From NCBI GenBank assembly GCA_031290315.1, contig JAITNS010000041.1, forward strand, positions 1-7,127: a stretch of 7,127 nucleotides of DNA. Direction: 5' to 3'. Both the position numbers and the translations under genes were made by a program. Of the stretch, positions 1 through 5,570 are shown one piece after another. The stretch comes from Puniceicoccales bacterium. GTDB lineage: Bacteria; Verrucomicrobiota; Verrucomicrobiia; Opitutales; LL51. Positions within the stretch are counted from its first letter, which is position 1. Each line of letters opens with the position of its first letter. Below the pieces are notes generated by a model. It did not search any database. It was given only the letters and a program-made list of their open reading frames with translations, and was not told the origin of the DNA.

Positions 1-1
1 T

Positions 2-349
2 TCCGAAGGTAGCAGCGGAGATCCCTGGACTAAAGGAGAAGATGCTCTGTTAAGGGCTCTTGGTGGTCAATTTGGAGATTACGGCCAATGGACGGCCATC
101 TCTGAAAGCCTCTCCGGAAGAAATGCAGTGGCAGGTAATCAGCGATGGTGGGATCATTTAGCGCCAGATGATATGCCGCAACGCCCTGAGGCTACCGGAG
201 AAGGAGATCCTTGGACTAAAGAGGAAGATGCTCTGTTAATGCAAAACCCATGGAACAATTCTATATTTCAAGAGCCTAGTGACGACGAATGGGTTGAGGA
301 TGATTTAGGAACGCGGAGGCATATTGATACTTTGGATTTTCCTGAATGA
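2..349 (+). CDS. Myb-repeat (SANT/Myb-like) protein, C-terminal part, 5' end outside the window
   Basis: The frame is open from base 2 to a TGA at 347-349, giving 115 visible residues. A start at the GTG at 128 would cut a Myb repeat in half, so the gene surely begins left of the window. Residues 7-53 form one Myb repeat: tryptophans at residues 9, 30 and 49/50 have the usual spacing, with GDPWTKGED at the start and a GRNAVAGNQRWW recognition-helix region. A second repeat starts at residue 69 (GDPWTKEEDALLM), but only its first helix is present before the sequence changes to an acidic tail (SDDEWVEDD) ending DTLDFPE. Myb repeats bind DNA and are mainly a eukaryotic family; function in a bacterium is unknown. 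A related gene lies directly downstream. It may be a secreted nuclear effector or a bacterial DNA-binding protein; the sequence does not decide. Confidence 0.8.
   Translation, partial: SEGSSGDPWTKGEDALLRALGGQFGDYGQWTAISESLSGRNAVAGNQRWWDHLAPDDMPQRPEATGEGDPWTKEEDALLMQNPWNNSIFQEPSDDEWVEDDLGTRRHIDTLDFPE
17..239 (+). repeat. In-frame direct repeat inside the first Myb gene (copies 17-53 and 203-239)
   Basis: Two 37-bp copies match at 34 of 37 bases and are offset by 186 bp, exactly 62 codons. Both encode GDPWTK.EDALL, the first helix of a Myb repeat. The match stops just after the second copy, where the third helix-forming part would have to begin. This looks like an internal duplication of a Myb unit, followed by loss or replacement of the rest of the last unit. 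Confidence 0.8.
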
Positions 350-412
350 CAATGACACCAAGAATCAATCCTTTGGGGAGAATTAATAATCTTCAATAAT
401 TGACTGCTTTGC

Positions 413-446
413 AAAGCTGTGAGGTGTTTACTTTACAGCTTTTTTA
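413..446 (+). terminator. Rho-independent terminator after the first Myb gene
   Basis: Bases 413-425 (AAAGCTGTGAGGT) pair with 430-442 (ACTTTACAGCTTT) in a 13-bp stem including two G-U pairs, with a GTTT loop. A run of six T follows from 440. It lies 64 bp past the stop of the first Myb gene, so the two Myb genes are probably separate transcripts. Confidence 0.8.
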
Positions 447-476
447 ATTTATAAAACTTTTTTTAATTTTTTATTC

Positions 477-510
477 TTGACAATATATAAACATTAATAG
501 TTTTAGGGAA
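477..510 (+). promoter_or_regulatory. Candidate -35 box and ribosome binding site of the second Myb gene
   Basis: A perfect TTGACA lies at 477-482 in a very AT-rich stretch after the upstream terminator. No good -10 box is found at 16-18 bp; TAGTTT at 498-503 (15 bp) is the nearest. AGGGA at 505-509 is 6 bp before the ATG at 516 and is a convincing Shine-Dalgarno sequence. The ribosome site is well supported, the promoter only weakly. Confidence 0.4.
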
Positions 511-515
511 TCACT

Positions 516-1058
516 ATGAATGCAAAGGTATTATCAATCACAATTAGTTGTTTGGCTGTAGGTATACTTTGTGCCTCTTCGCCAGATATTTCAGTTCCTA
601 AAAGACATAAGTATTGTTTTAGATTTGAAGAAGACCAACGATTAATAAATCTTGTCAGGCGATATGGAACTGACAATTGGAAGAAAATTGCTAGCCAAAT
701 GCCCGGCAGAAATCCAAGACAATGCCAAGAGCGCTGGAAACATTATGTAAATCCAGAAATTCAAAATGCCGAATGGACTCCAGAAGAAGATTCTCTTCTG
801 ATGGAAAAAGTACAAGAACTAAAAGGAAGATGGACTAAAATAGCAAAATTTTTTAAAAATCGATCGGATATACAAATTAAAAAGAGATGGCAAATGCTAA
901 AAAGTCAAGATTCGGAGTTATTAACGGATTCCGATATTTACCGCCGTCGTCCCCCTCTACCATTACCACCACCGGCTCCTCCAATTCAATCACCTGATCA
1001 AGATGATGTTACGTTGGATCCTTTTTATGATATCTCTAGAGCTGGCGATTCCGAGTAA
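516..1058 (+). CDS. R2R3-like Myb domain protein with hydrophobic N-terminus and proline-rich acidic tail
   Basis: This 180-aa protein has two adjacent Myb repeats at about residues 31-79 and 83-130. Repeat 1 has F35 (replacing the first Trp), W55 and W74, with a GRNPRQCQERW helix. Repeat 2 has W87, W106 and W125, with WTPEED and IKKRW. This is close to eukaryotic c-Myb R2R3 modules, which bind DNA through the third helix of each repeat. Residues 5-20 (VLSITISCLAVGILCA) are hydrophobic, like a signal peptide or membrane segment, but without a clear lipobox or AxA site. PKRHK at 28-32 could serve as a nuclear localisation signal. Residues 143-158 are RRR followed by a proline-rich stretch; the tail is acidic (DQDD, DISRAGDSE). 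The ATG at 516 has a good ribosome site. The WTPEEDSLLM segment resembles the upstream gene, suggesting gene duplication. Myb identity is firm; role and location are not. Confidence 0.85.
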   Translation: MNAKVLSITISCLAVGILCASSPDISVPKRHKYCFRFEEDQRLINLVRRYGTDNWKKIASQMPGRNPRQCQERWKHYVNPEIQNAEWTPEEDSLLMEKVQELKGRWTKIAKFFKNRSDIQIKKRWQMLKSQDSELLTDSDIYRRRPPLPLPPPAPPIQSPDQDDVTLDPFYDISRAGDSE

Positions 1059-1073
1059 AACAAATTTGAATTT

Positions 1074-1101
1074 AAAGAATTTTAATCATTCTTAATTCTT
1101 T
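1074..1101 (+). terminator. Weak terminator-like hairpin after the second Myb gene
   Basis: AAAGAATT (1074-1081) pairs with AATTCTTT (1094-1101) around a 12-base loop, 15 bp past the stop codon. The stem is AT-only apart from one G-C pair and the following sequence (TGTTATTGTTT) is only partly T-rich, so this is a possible rather than a clear terminator. Confidence 0.3.
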
Positions 1102-1136
1102 TGTTATTGTTTAAACTCAATTTAATTGTTTCGTGA

Positions 1137-1159
1137 ATTATGGGGCAGAGCCCCATAAT
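1137..1159. repeat. Perfect 10-bp inverted repeat with 3-base loop
   Basis: ATTATGGGGC (1137-1146) and GCCCCATAAT (1150-1159) are exact reverse complements around AGA. The hairpin is 18 bp beyond the 3' end of the tRNA gene and about 80 bp beyond the second Myb gene, so it could end transcription from either side. Neither strand has a T-run after the stem, so it is not a standard intrinsic terminator. It could instead be a processing hairpin or a copy of a dispersed palindromic repeat. Confidence 0.6.
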
Positions 1160-1177
1160 AATACTTCTCAAAATTGA

Positions 1178-1261
1178 TGGTGCTCGAGGAGGGACTCGAA
1201 CCCTCATGCTTTGGGGCACCAGATCCTAAGTCTGGCGTGTCTACCATTCCACCACCCGAGC
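1178..1261 (-). tRNA. tRNA-Leu (anticodon UAG)
   Basis: On the minus strand the gene runs from GCTCGGG to CTCGAGC plus an encoded CCA, 84 nt. The acceptor stem pairs over seven positions with one G-T pair. The anticodon stem CCAGA/TCTGG holds the loop CTTAGGA, giving anticodon TAG, which reads CUN leucine codons. A long variable arm (TGC..GCA), the T-arm with GGTTCGAGTCC, and a D-arm with TGGTAGA fit the class II leucine tRNA. No intron or odd base is seen. Confidence 0.95.
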
Positions 1262-1275
1262 TCCATGTTCTCTAC

Positions 1276-1284
1276 ATTGTAACA
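1276..1284 (-). promoter_or_regulatory. Candidate extended -10 promoter of tRNA-Leu
   Basis: Reading the minus strand, TGTTACAAT at 1284-1276 is an extended -10 element (TGn plus TACAAT). It would start transcription about 7-8 bases before the mature tRNA end at 1261. TTGACA at 1315-1310 lies 28 bp away, too far for a normal -35; TGGACA at 1301-1296 has a 14-bp spacer, too short. Moderate support only. Confidence 0.4.
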
Positions 1285-1486
1285 CTTGCTTTTTTTGTCC
1301 ACCATATTTTGTCAATTTTTTTCTCTCCCGCAAAATTTTTTTCAAAAAAGTTTCCCCGCATCAAATTTCCCAGAAATATTAGTTTCTATCAACATCCCCA
1401 ATGTTTTTAATTGTAAAATAATATTACAATAACCCATAATTCATTATAAGAAAAACTTCTACTTGCTAAATTTTTCGGTTTCTATC

Positions 1487-1515
1487 TTGAATTAAATCTC
1501 GAATATCCGTATAAT
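1487..1515 (+). promoter_or_regulatory. Candidate sigma-70-type promoter of the SPFH gene
   Basis: TTGAAT (1487-1492) and TATAAT (1510-1515) are separated by 17 bp, close to consensus. Transcription would begin near 1522, only about 11 bases before the ATG at 1533 but about 50 bases before the ATG at 1572. If real, it argues for the later start. The rest of the 1262-1486 gap is AT-rich and shows no gene. Confidence 0.55.
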
Positions 1516-1532
1516 TGAAGGCGTTGAAAATT

Positions 1533-2453
1533 ATGGAATCTGTTTTACATTTTTCGGTAGGGTTTTTGTGGATGATCATTCCCCTGGTTATTTTATTGAT
1601 CCAAGGTATCTTTACCGTGGAGCAACAAACATGCGCTATTATCGAGCGCTTTGGAAAATTTCATCGCATAGCAGGCCCCGGACTTAATATCATGATCCCC
1701 TTCATCGATCAAATCCGCCTACGCCTATGCCTGAAAATCTGTCAGCTCGACGTCAATATCGAAACAAAAACTCAGGATAATGTTTTTATTAATTTAATGG
1801 TATCAGTCCAATATCGTATCTTACCCACTAAGATTTATGAAGCGTTTTACATGCTGCAAAATCCGACTAAGCAAATTGAAGCCTTTGTATTTGATGTGGT
1901 ACGAGCACAGGTGCCAAAAATTTTGCTTGATGATGTGTTCGAGAAAAAAGACGATATTGCAGATGTAGTCAAATCGGAATTATCCGGTGTTATGGCGGAG
2001 TTTGGATATGAAATTGTTAAAGCATTGGTGACGGATATTTCCCCAGCAAATAATGTTAAAGCAGCGATGAATGAAATTAATGCGGCACAACGGGTTCGTG
2101 TGGCAGCAACGGAAAAGGGTGAAGCCGAAAAAATATTAAAAGTTAAACAGGCCGAAGCCGAAGCTGAAGCAAGTATTTTACATGGTAAGGGTCTTGCAGG
2201 ACAACGTCATGCGATCGTCGCTGGACTAAAAGATTCCGTCGAAGAATTCGTACGTCAAGTACCAGAGCTATCACAGAAAGATGTCATGGAAATGGTCCTA
2301 CTGATTCAATATATCGATACCTTGAAAGAAATCGCAGGATCATCTAAGTCGAATGTAATTTTCGTTCCCAGTTCCCCAGGTAATGTTTCCGATCTCGCAA
2401 GCCAATTACGCGAATCGATTATCATCGGCCAACAAATGAGTAAAATGGAATAG
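1533..2453 (+). CDS. SPFH/stomatin-prohibitin family membrane protein, HIR-like
   Basis: The 306-aa protein has one N-terminal membrane segment (about residues 5-27), an SPFH (band 7) domain at about 29-195 and a charged alanine/glutamate-rich coiled coil at about 190-225. SPFH proteins form large ring or cage assemblies on membranes and organise microdomains or control proteases. Key stretches are ERFGKF, ETKTQDNVFIN, FDVVRAQVPKILLDDVFEKK, AMNEINAAQRVRVAATEKGE and KDVMEMVLLIQY. These follow plant hypersensitive-induced reaction (HIR) proteins more closely than I would expect of E. coli QmcA or HflC. No NfeD partner is adjacent. The frame opens at a TTG at 1515, but the first ATG (1533) is a better start; the ATG at 1572, with AGGG 9 bp before it, fits the candidate promoter and still keeps a membrane segment. 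Confidence 0.88.
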   Translation: MESVLHFSVGFLWMIIPLVILLIQGIFTVEQQTCAIIERFGKFHRIAGPGLNIMIPFIDQIRLRLCLKICQLDVNIETKTQDNVFINLMVSVQYRILPTKIYEAFYMLQNPTKQIEAFVFDVVRAQVPKILLDDVFEKKDDIADVVKSELSGVMAEFGYEIVKALVTDISPANNVKAAMNEINAAQRVRVAATEKGEAEKILKVKQAEAEAEASILHGKGLAGQRHAIVAGLKDSVEEFVRQVPELSQKDVMEMVLLIQYIDTLKEIAGSSKSNVIFVPSSPGNVSDLASQLRESIIIGQQMSKME

Positions 2454-2504
2454 AAAATAATTTTTTAGAAAAATTTTCCCAAAAGTAAAACCATCCATCC
2501 AAAG

Positions 2505-2528
2505 GGAGGGCCACGTAAGTGACCCTCC
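2505..2528. terminator. Bidirectional hairpin between converging genes
   Basis: GGAGGGCCAC (2505-2514) pairs with GTGACCCTCC (2519-2528) with one mismatch around GTAA. It lies between the stop of the SPFH gene (2453) and the stop of mnmE (2577), which converge, so it probably ends both transcripts. T-runs are poor on both sides (CCCTTT on the minus strand), so the efficiency is uncertain. Confidence 0.6.
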
Positions 2529-2560
2529 TGTTGAAAAAATATGTTAGGAATCACATCTTT

Positions 2561-2596
2561 ATTTCCCAACGCAAAATTATTTCCCAATGCAAAATT
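2561..2596. repeat. 18-bp tandem duplication across the mnmE stop codon
   Basis: Bases 2561-2578 and 2579-2596 are adjacent copies differing at one base (AAC versus AAT within the unit). Read on the minus strand, the first copy met encodes FCIGK followed by the mnmE stop; the second, in the same frame after the stop, would encode FCVGK and another stop. The essential C-terminal MnmE motif has thus been copied just behind the gene. Confidence 0.85.
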
Positions 2597-3920
2597 GACT
2601 GAAAATTTTCCCCAACATATCTTCCGTATTGTATTGGCCAGTAATATAGCCGAGTGTTTCCAGAGCAAACCTTAAATCGCTGGCGCATAATTCGTAGGAT
2701 TGCTGATTTTGAAAAATATTTTTAGCAGAAACCATCAATTCGCGAACATTCTGAAAAATTTCACGGTGACGCTCATTGATAACAATCGCTATATCTTGCG
2801 GTAAAGATAAATCTTTGCGAATTTTTTGTACGATTGTCGACTTTAAAACATCAATACCAATATTTTGTTTTGCAGAAATCGATACTGTTGGGAAATGTCG
2901 CAATTCCTTAGGGAAGTAAAATATTTTTTTTTGAAGATCTATTTTATTGCTAACTAAAATGCATTGTTTACTCGACAGCTCTTCGATAACTGCCGATTCA
3001 AGGGGTAAGGGATTGTTTTGATCAATGACAATTAAACAGAGATCCGCTAAACGAATGTTATCAATTGTTTTAGCAATACCAAGTACTTCGACTGGATCGG
3101 AGGTGGCGCGTAACCCAGCTGTATCGATAATTTTTATCAAAAATTTTTCAATAATTATATTTTCACTAATAAAATCGCGTGTTGTTCCAGGGGTATCGCT
3201 TACTAGGGCCCGTTCTTCGTTGAGAAGCGCGTTGAGTAAACTACTTTTTCCCGCGTTCGGATGTCCAACAATCGCAACGGAAACTCCATTAAGTAAAATC
3301 TTTCGAAATCGATGACTGCCCATAATGGTCTCAATTTCTTTTAGCCCATCATCTAATTTTGCTAAAATTTTTTCATCAAATTCAAGTCCTTCGTCGACAA
3401 AATCAATCCGTGCTTCTATCTCGGCTAATAGGGAAAGTAAAAGATCATTAAAATGAATAATTTTCTCGCTCAGCGTACCTTGCAATTGCTTTTGCGAGAT
3501 TTCGAGCGCGCTTTCATTGGTCGCGTGAATAACATCTAAAACCGCTTCCGCTTGACAAAGATCTATTTTGTGATTTAAATAGGCCCGTTTTGTGAATTCT
3601 CCCGGCTCCGCCATTCTACACCCTGAAATTTGTAAATCTCCGAGAATCGAACGAATAATTAATGGGTTACCATGACAGTCAATTTCCAAAGCATCTTCAC
3701 CCGTATAAGAGCGCTTATGGTTAAAAAATAGTACCATCACTTGGTCGATAATCTTTCCCGAATCGGAGATGTAATTACTTAGGAAGGCAAAATGCGATAG
3801 GGGGTTTTCTTTATTAAAATGTTTTTTAATAAGGGTTTGCGTAAGAGAGCCGCTCACGCGGATCTTAGCGATCGCAGAAATACCAAAGGGTGTCGCTAAA
3901 GCAACAATCGTATCGGGCAT
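2577..3920 (-). CDS. mnmE: tRNA modification GTPase MnmE (TrmE)
   Basis: With MnmG, MnmE makes the (carboxymethyl)aminomethyl group on wobble uridine 34 of certain tRNAs, using a methylene-folate donor. The frame is open to 4031, but homology starts at the ATG at 3920 (MPDTIVALATPFG), giving 447 aa, the normal family length. The N-terminal folate-binding domain is about 1-118 (SYTGEDALEI at 71-80), then a helical domain split around the G domain (about 213-370). G1 GHPNAGKSS is 219-227, G2 DTPGTTRD 242-249, G3 DTAG 266-269 and G4 NKID 325-328. The catalytic C-terminal FCIGK has Cys444. All key motifs are intact. The start lies 10 bp after the infA stop without a clear ribosome site, suggesting translational coupling. 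CHGNP and GCRMAEPGEFTKRA recall Verrucomicrobiota proteins. MnmG is not in the window. Confidence 0.97.
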   Translation of the reverse strand: MPDTIVALATPFGISAIAKIRVSGSLTQTLIKKHFNKENPLSHFAFLSNYISDSGKIIDQVMVLFFNHKRSYTGEDALEIDCHGNPLIIRSILGDLQISGCRMAEPGEFTKRAYLNHKIDLCQAEAVLDVIHATNESALEISQKQLQGTLSEKIIHFNDLLLSLLAEIEARIDFVDEGLEFDEKILAKLDDGLKEIETIMGSHRFRKILLNGVSVAIVGHPNAGKSSLLNALLNEERALVSDTPGTTRDFISENIIIEKFLIKIIDTAGLRATSDPVEVLGIAKTIDNIRLADLCLIVIDQNNPLPLESAVIEELSSKQCILVSNKIDLQKKIFYFPKELRHFPTVSISAKQNIGIDVLKSTIVQKIRKDLSLPQDIAIVINERHREIFQNVRELMVSAKNIFQNQQSYELCASDLRFALETLGYITGQYNTEDMLGKIFSQFCIGK

Positions 3921-3930
3921 GGGGAATAAG

Positions 3931-4206
3931 TTAGCGTGGAGAGCGTCGAGGGCCAAAACTATGAATGGGCGTATTTTTTTGCACCACTGCATTTTTAAGG
4001 CGGAAGGTAATACGGGCGCGTTCGAGGTCATGGGGACTCATCTCCATCCGAACGCGATCGCCTACCGCAAGACGTATAAAATTTTTGCGCAATTTCCCTG
4101 AAATGTGCGCTAATACTTGGTGTCCATTCTCCAGCTCTACGCGAAACATAGTCCCCGGCAAAACGGAAATCACTTTTCCTGTTACTTCAATACAATCATC
4201 AGCCAT
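3931..4206 (-). CDS. infA: Translation initiation factor IF-1 with C-terminal extension
   Basis: IF-1 is an S1-like OB-fold protein that binds the ribosomal A site during initiation. Residues 1-70 match the family along their whole length: [38 protein letters not shown] and ARITFR. At 91 aa it is about 19 residues longer than the usual 72; the extra tail is basic and ends FGPRRSPR. The frame ends at a TAA at 3931-3933, 10 bp before mnmE on the same strand, so the two are likely co-transcribed. No clear ribosome binding site precedes the ATG; the upstream region is AT-rich. It could be the only IF-1 or a second copy; other infA genes cannot be seen here. Confidence 0.95.
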   Translation of the reverse strand: MADDCIEVTGKVISVLPGTMFRVELENGHQVLAHISGKLRKNFIRLAVGDRVRMEMSPHDLERARITFRLKNAVVQKNTPIHSFGPRRSPR

Positions 4207-4257
4207 ATATGTTAAAATATAATATAAAAATCAACGTCATGTAGGCTTTAAAAATTT

Positions 4258-4286
4258 TTGCCATTTGTCAACATTGTTCGTAAATT
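4258..4286 (+). promoter_or_regulatory. Candidate promoter of the LptF/LptG-type gene
   Basis: TTGCCA (4258-4263) and TAAATT (4281-4286) are separated by 17 bp, matching the -35 and -10 consensus at five and four of six positions. It lies in the 174-bp space between the divergent infA and permease genes. A TTGACA on the minus strand at 4271-4266 points toward infA but has no good -10 at the right distance. Confidence 0.35.
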
Positions 4287-4370
4287 TTTTCGGAAATTTC
4301 ATGCTTCACTATCTTTATAGCAAAATATTTTCTCGTATTTGGAAATAAGATTCCAAAGATGTAGTTCGTT

Positions 4371-4375
4371 AAGGA
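4371..4375 (+). promoter_or_regulatory. Ribosome binding site that sets a TTG start
   Basis: AAGGA at 4371-4375 is 5 bp before the TTG at 4381. It supports this codon as the start of the permease rather than the TTG at 4339, which has no such site and would add 14 residues not seen in the family. Confidence 0.7.
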
Positions 4376-4380
4376 ACGTT

Positions 4381-5484
4381 TTGAAACTTTTCCATCAGTA
4401 TATTTTAAAGAAATTTTCGTTTTATTTATTGCTATCGGTAATTTTTTTTTCGGGGGTACTGGTTGCGGGTAACGTCATGAATGGAATGATGGATCTACTT
4501 GCTGGCGGAAAATTATCGGTTGGGAATTGCCTCGTACTCATGGTGATGTTATTGCCTTCCATGGTTTCCTATGCGCTGCCGTTTGGTTTTGTTACGGCGA
4601 CTTTATTGACGGTAGGTGGTATGGCTACGGACCGCGAATTTATCGCACTCAAGGGCTCTGGCGTAAGTCCCTTAAAGATATTTTCTTCGATTTTATTTTT
4701 AGCGAGTTTGGGGGTTTTATTATCATTAGTTGTCAACTTTCATTATGCGCCGCGGGCCATTTCTAAGGTTAAGAGTAAGATTCAAAATATTATTCGCGAA
4801 GAACCCTTACGTTTTGTAACGCCTAAAAAATTTATTCGTGAATTTCCGGGCTACATTATTTTTGTGAAAGATTTGGACCAAAATCGCTTGCAGGATTTCC
4901 ATATTTGGGAGCTTGACGAGCAAGAGAAAGTAGCTTCCTATATTTACGCAAGGTCTGGCACCCTTACCTATGATATTGGTAAACAAGCACTTATTTTAAC
5001 ATTATTGCAAGGAACCGTTGAAAAAGTGTTAAAGGAAGGGAAATATATGCCGTTGATATCGTTCGAGCAATTCTCCTTAGATCTACCGCTAAAAGATATT
5101 TTGAGGAAGACGCAGATACGCAAAAAGATTCGCCATATGACGCTTGCGGAGATGATTACGTTGTTGGAACGTAGTAAACAGGAAGGCGATTTGGAGAAGC
5201 AAATGGAGGTCCAAGTCAATATGCAAACCCAATGTGCGATGGCATTTTCAATTATATCATTAGTTTTAATAACACTTCCCCTATCGGCCCGATGGCATCA
5301 CAAAGGAGCGTCGCTCAATACGGTCATCGCCTTACTGGTTTGTATAATTTATTATTTTATAATGATGATTTTATCATTTTTGTCAAAACGTCCGGAGTGG
5401 TATCCCAATTTAATAATTTGGCTGCCCAATATTATTTTACAAATTTTAGGTATTTGGCAGTGGCGTAGGATGAATCGTCATTAG
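4381..5484 (+). CDS. LptF/LptG (YjgP/YjgQ) family lipopolysaccharide export permease
   Basis: This family forms the inner-membrane part of the LptB2FG transporter, which extracts lipopolysaccharide and feeds it to the LptC-A-D bridge. From the TTG at 4381 the protein is 367 aa (MKLFHQYILKKF...), the same length as E. coli LptF. Six membrane segments lie near 14-33, 48-80 (long), 97-120, 275-293, 303-324 and 333-351. A periplasmic jellyroll-like domain of about 150 residues separates the third and fourth. The ALKGSGVSPLKI segment after the second helix is typical. The C-terminus (YPNLIIWLPNIILQILG) resembles Verrucomicrobiota members. No second paralogue is beside it, so I cannot say whether it acts as LptF or LptG. 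A pair partner elsewhere is expected. Confidence 0.92.
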   Translation: MKLFHQYILKKFSFYLLLSVIFFSGVLVAGNVMNGMMDLLAGGKLSVGNCLVLMVMLLPSMVSYALPFGFVTATLLTVGGMATDREFIALKGSGVSPLKIFSSILFLASLGVLLSLVVNFHYAPRAISKVKSKIQNIIREEPLRFVTPKKFIREFPGYIIFVKDLDQNRLQDFHIWELDEQEKVASYIYARSGTLTYDIGKQALILTLLQGTVEKVLKEGKYMPLISFEQFSLDLPLKDILRKTQIRKKIRHMTLAEMITLLERSKQEGDLEKQMEVQVNMQTQCAMAFSIISLVLITLPLSARWHHKGASLNTVIALLVCIIYYFIMMILSFLSKRPEWYPNLIIWLPNIILQILGIWQWRRMNRH

Positions 5485-5523
5485 GCAAATTGCGTGGATG
5501 AGATAGGTTTGTGAAAAAATGTT

Positions 5524-5553
5524 TTGCAAAAGTAGAAGATTTTGCCATATAAC
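5524..5553 (+). promoter_or_regulatory. Candidate promoter of the small gene at 5571
   Basis: TTGCAA (5524-5529) and TATAAC (5548-5553) are 18 bp apart. Transcription would start near 5560, just before the purine-rich GGGAAGGG at 5563-5570. This would let the small gene be expressed apart from the permease gene 86 bp upstream. Confidence 0.4.
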
Positions 5554-5570
5554 AATCCTATTGGGAAGGG

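Noticed and set aside
128..349. Separate 73-aa gene starting at a GTG
   Set aside because: The same frame is open to the left edge and the start would fall inside a Myb repeat, just before its third helix; it is part of a longer gene.
516..580. Lipoprotein signal in the second Myb protein
   Set aside because: The cysteines at residues 12 and 19 are not preceded by a lipobox (GILC and TISC lack the usual small residue before Cys with Leu at -3).
1174..1410. 78-aa plus-strand frame
   Set aside because: It runs antisense through the tRNA-Leu gene and then low-complexity AT-rich spacer; no family pattern and no ribosome site.
2465..2668. 67-aa minus-strand frame at the mnmE 3' end
   Set aside because: It is an out-of-frame shadow of mnmE plus the terminator; its repeated FALGN comes only from the 18-bp duplication.
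3025..3315. 96-aa plus-strand frame
   Set aside because: Antisense to the mnmE G domain, without ribosome site or recognisable motif.
3921..4031. 37-residue N-terminal extension of MnmE
   Set aside because: It overlaps infA in another frame and has no MnmE similarity; the family start is at MPDTIVA.
3965..4222. 85-aa plus-strand frame
   Set aside because: Antisense to infA, whose conservation explains the open frame.
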